Below, piece by piece: positions 6,871-7,501 of a DNA stretch of 7,501 bases; position 1 is the stretch's first letter; each line of letters starts with the position of its first letter. The notes beneath the pieces are model-generated. The model was not told the DNA's origin. It saw only the letters and a list, made by a program, of their open reading frames with translations, and did not search any database. The stretch covers positions 1 through 7,501 of the forward strand of contig CAJUFH010000083.1 in the NCBI GenBank assembly GCA_910585755.1, written 5' to 3'. The position numbers and the translations under genes are program-made. This DNA is from an uncultured Muribaculaceae bacterium. Lineage in GTDB: Bacteria; Bacteroidota; Bacteroidia; Bacteroidales; Muribaculaceae.

Positions 6871-6890
6871 TAAACCCGCATAAACCCGCA
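6871..6890 (+). repeat. Two tandem copies of TAAACCCGCA
   Basis: Two exact adjacent copies of a decamer lie 5 bases upstream of the DUF4252 lipoprotein start, within its A/C-rich leader. The repeat is seen directly; whether it is a binding site, part of the ribosome-loading region or chance is unknown. Confidence 0.6.
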
Positions 6891-6895
6891 AGACA

Positions 6896-7357
6896 ATGAA
6901 ACGATTTTTCCTTTCCGCACTCCTGGCCGTCACCCTCTTCTTCTCCTCCTGCGGCCAGCTCAAAGTATTCAAGGGAGCCGACAGCATCCCCGGAGTCGAA
7001 ACCGTATACATCGGAAGCACCCTGCTCCGAATGGGCATGGGGAGCGCCGGAGAAGACTACGCCGAGATGGGCAAAGAATTTGGCGTAGACGTCGGCAAGC
7101 TCGAGGCAATCGAAGTGTTAAGCGCAGAAAAGCCTGACGCTATCGCGAAACTCAAACCCTACATCGACCGCGTTGTCAAAGAGGGCAATTACGAAGTCGC
7201 CATGCAGAACAACGAGGACGGCGAGCTCAATACCATCTACTTCTCACCAGCCAATGCCAAGAACCGCTCCAACATGCTGATCGTGAGCCAGGAAAAAGAC
7301 GAGTTCGACGTCGTGCTCCTCCAGGGCATCACCCTCAACAACAAGCAGAATGACTAA
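6896..7357 (+). CDS. DUF4252 family lipoprotein
   Basis: The 153-residue product begins with a lipoprotein signal peptide: MKR, a hydrophobic stretch (4-16) and the lipobox FSSC with the acylated cysteine at position 19. The mature part fits DUF4252, a Bacteroidetes family of small lipoproteins: GVETVYIGSTLLRMG (33-47), VDVGKLEAIEVLSAE (65-79), then a helix before GNYEVAMQNNEDGE and a final DEFDVVLLQG segment. The molecular role of the family is not established. It lies 68 bp after the putative anti-sigma gene in the same direction, an arrangement I know from other Bacteroidales, which suggests it is a target or sensor partner of the sigma system. After lipidation by Lgt it should be anchored in the periplasm or outer membrane; residues after the cysteine (GQLKVFKG) give no firm sorting signal. 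No clear terminator follows before ssrA, only a 12-bp palindrome over the stop codon. Confidence 0.85.
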   Translation: MKRFFLSALLAVTLFFSSCGQLKVFKGADSIPGVETVYIGSTLLRMGMGSAGEDYAEMGKEFGVDVGKLEAIEVLSAEKPDAIAKLKPYIDRVVKEGNYEVAMQNNEDGELNTIYFSPANAKNRSNMLIVSQEKDEFDVVLLQGITLNNKQND

Positions 7358-7382
7358 ATTTAGTTAAAACAGCGCCTCAACC

Positions 7383-7414
7383 CTTGCGCGTGAATGGCGA
7401 AAAGCGTAACTTTG
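7383..7414 (+). promoter_or_regulatory. Predicted ssrA promoter
   Basis: CTTG (7383-7386), a 20-base spacer and TAACTTTG (7407-7414) match the Bacteroidetes pattern TTTG-N19-21-TAnnTTTG with a single mismatch. The expected start near 7418 would give a leader of about 30 bases, containing a GC-rich hairpin (7425-7440), removed when the mature tmRNA 5' end is made at 7449. This is the best promoter in the window. Confidence 0.75.
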
Positions 7415-7448
7415 TCGTTCACAACGCCCCGAAGGCGGCGCTCAAAAT

Positions 7449-7501
7449 GGGGATGACCGGTTTTGACAGCGCGTAGAGGTGGTGTGTAAGCATGCAGAGC
7501 A
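7449..7501 (+). ncRNA. ssrA: tmRNA, 5' part (runs off right edge)
   Basis: The last 53 bases carry the hallmark 5' end of transfer-messenger RNA: GGGGATGACC begins the tRNA-like acceptor strand, GGTTTTGACAGC corresponds to the conserved D-arm-like region (compare GGATTCGACGG in E. coli), and GTAAGCATGCAG matches the conserved start of helix 2. tmRNA with SmpB frees ribosomes stalled on broken mRNAs and tags the peptide for degradation. The tag-coding frame, pseudoknots and 3' CCA half lie beyond the window, so the tag sequence cannot be given. The mature 5' end is placed at the first G of GGGG by homology. It has its own promoter and is transcribed in the same direction as the lipoprotein gene before it. 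Confidence 0.9.

Noticed and set aside
7353..7364. Palindrome ACTAAATTTAGT over the lipoprotein stop codon
   Set aside because: With a minimal 4-base loop only four A/T-rich pairs remain, and no T-tract follows, so it is not a credible terminator; it may be chance.

Overview
The window looks like ordinary chromosomal housekeeping DNA from a GC-rich member of the Bacteroidales, possibly an Alistipes-like Rikenellaceae. The lineage call is inference. It rests on the Bacteroidetes-type -7 boxes (TAACTTTG), A-rich leaders in place of clear Shine-Dalgarno sites, a sigma / anti-sigma / DUF4252 lipoprotein cluster typical of this phylum, and the tmRNA 5' sequence. Coding DNA is strongly GC-biased at third codon positions, which leaves long open frames antisense to the real genes.

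Layout from left to right: (1) Positions 1-1917, minus strand, hold a large U32-family protein of the RlhA/TrhP RNA-hydroxylase type. It runs off the left edge without a stop, so its last residues are missing. (2) A 147-bp divergent promoter region follows. (3) pta (2065-3072) and ackA (3247-4455) on the plus strand form the acetyl-CoA to acetate pathway that makes ATP by substrate-level phosphorylation. They are separated by a 174-bp spacer that is almost wholly a fold-back repeat element with a tandem heptamer. (4) After a GC-rich hairpin comes lgt (4531-5421), the prolipoprotein diacylglyceryl transferase, closed by a strong intrinsic terminator. (5) A three-gene plus-strand cluster then encodes an ECF-type sigma factor (5539-6057), a single-pass membrane protein that is probably its anti-sigma factor (6096-6827), and a DUF4252 lipoprotein (6896-7357). 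(6) At the right edge is the start of ssrA (tmRNA) with a well-formed promoter; only its first 53 bases are inside.

Functional links: pta and ackA act in sequence on acetyl-phosphate. Lgt should lipidate the DUF4252 protein, as it does all lipoproteins, so their closeness need not mean more than chance. The sigma gene, membrane protein and lipoprotein plausibly form one envelope-linked regulatory unit.

No CRISPR array, insertion sequence, phage gene, tRNA or rRNA is visible. No intergenic stretch exceeds 175 bp. I do not see a clearly new biological system; the items most worth a second look are the fold-back element between pta and ackA and the sigma / membrane protein / DUF4252 cluster.
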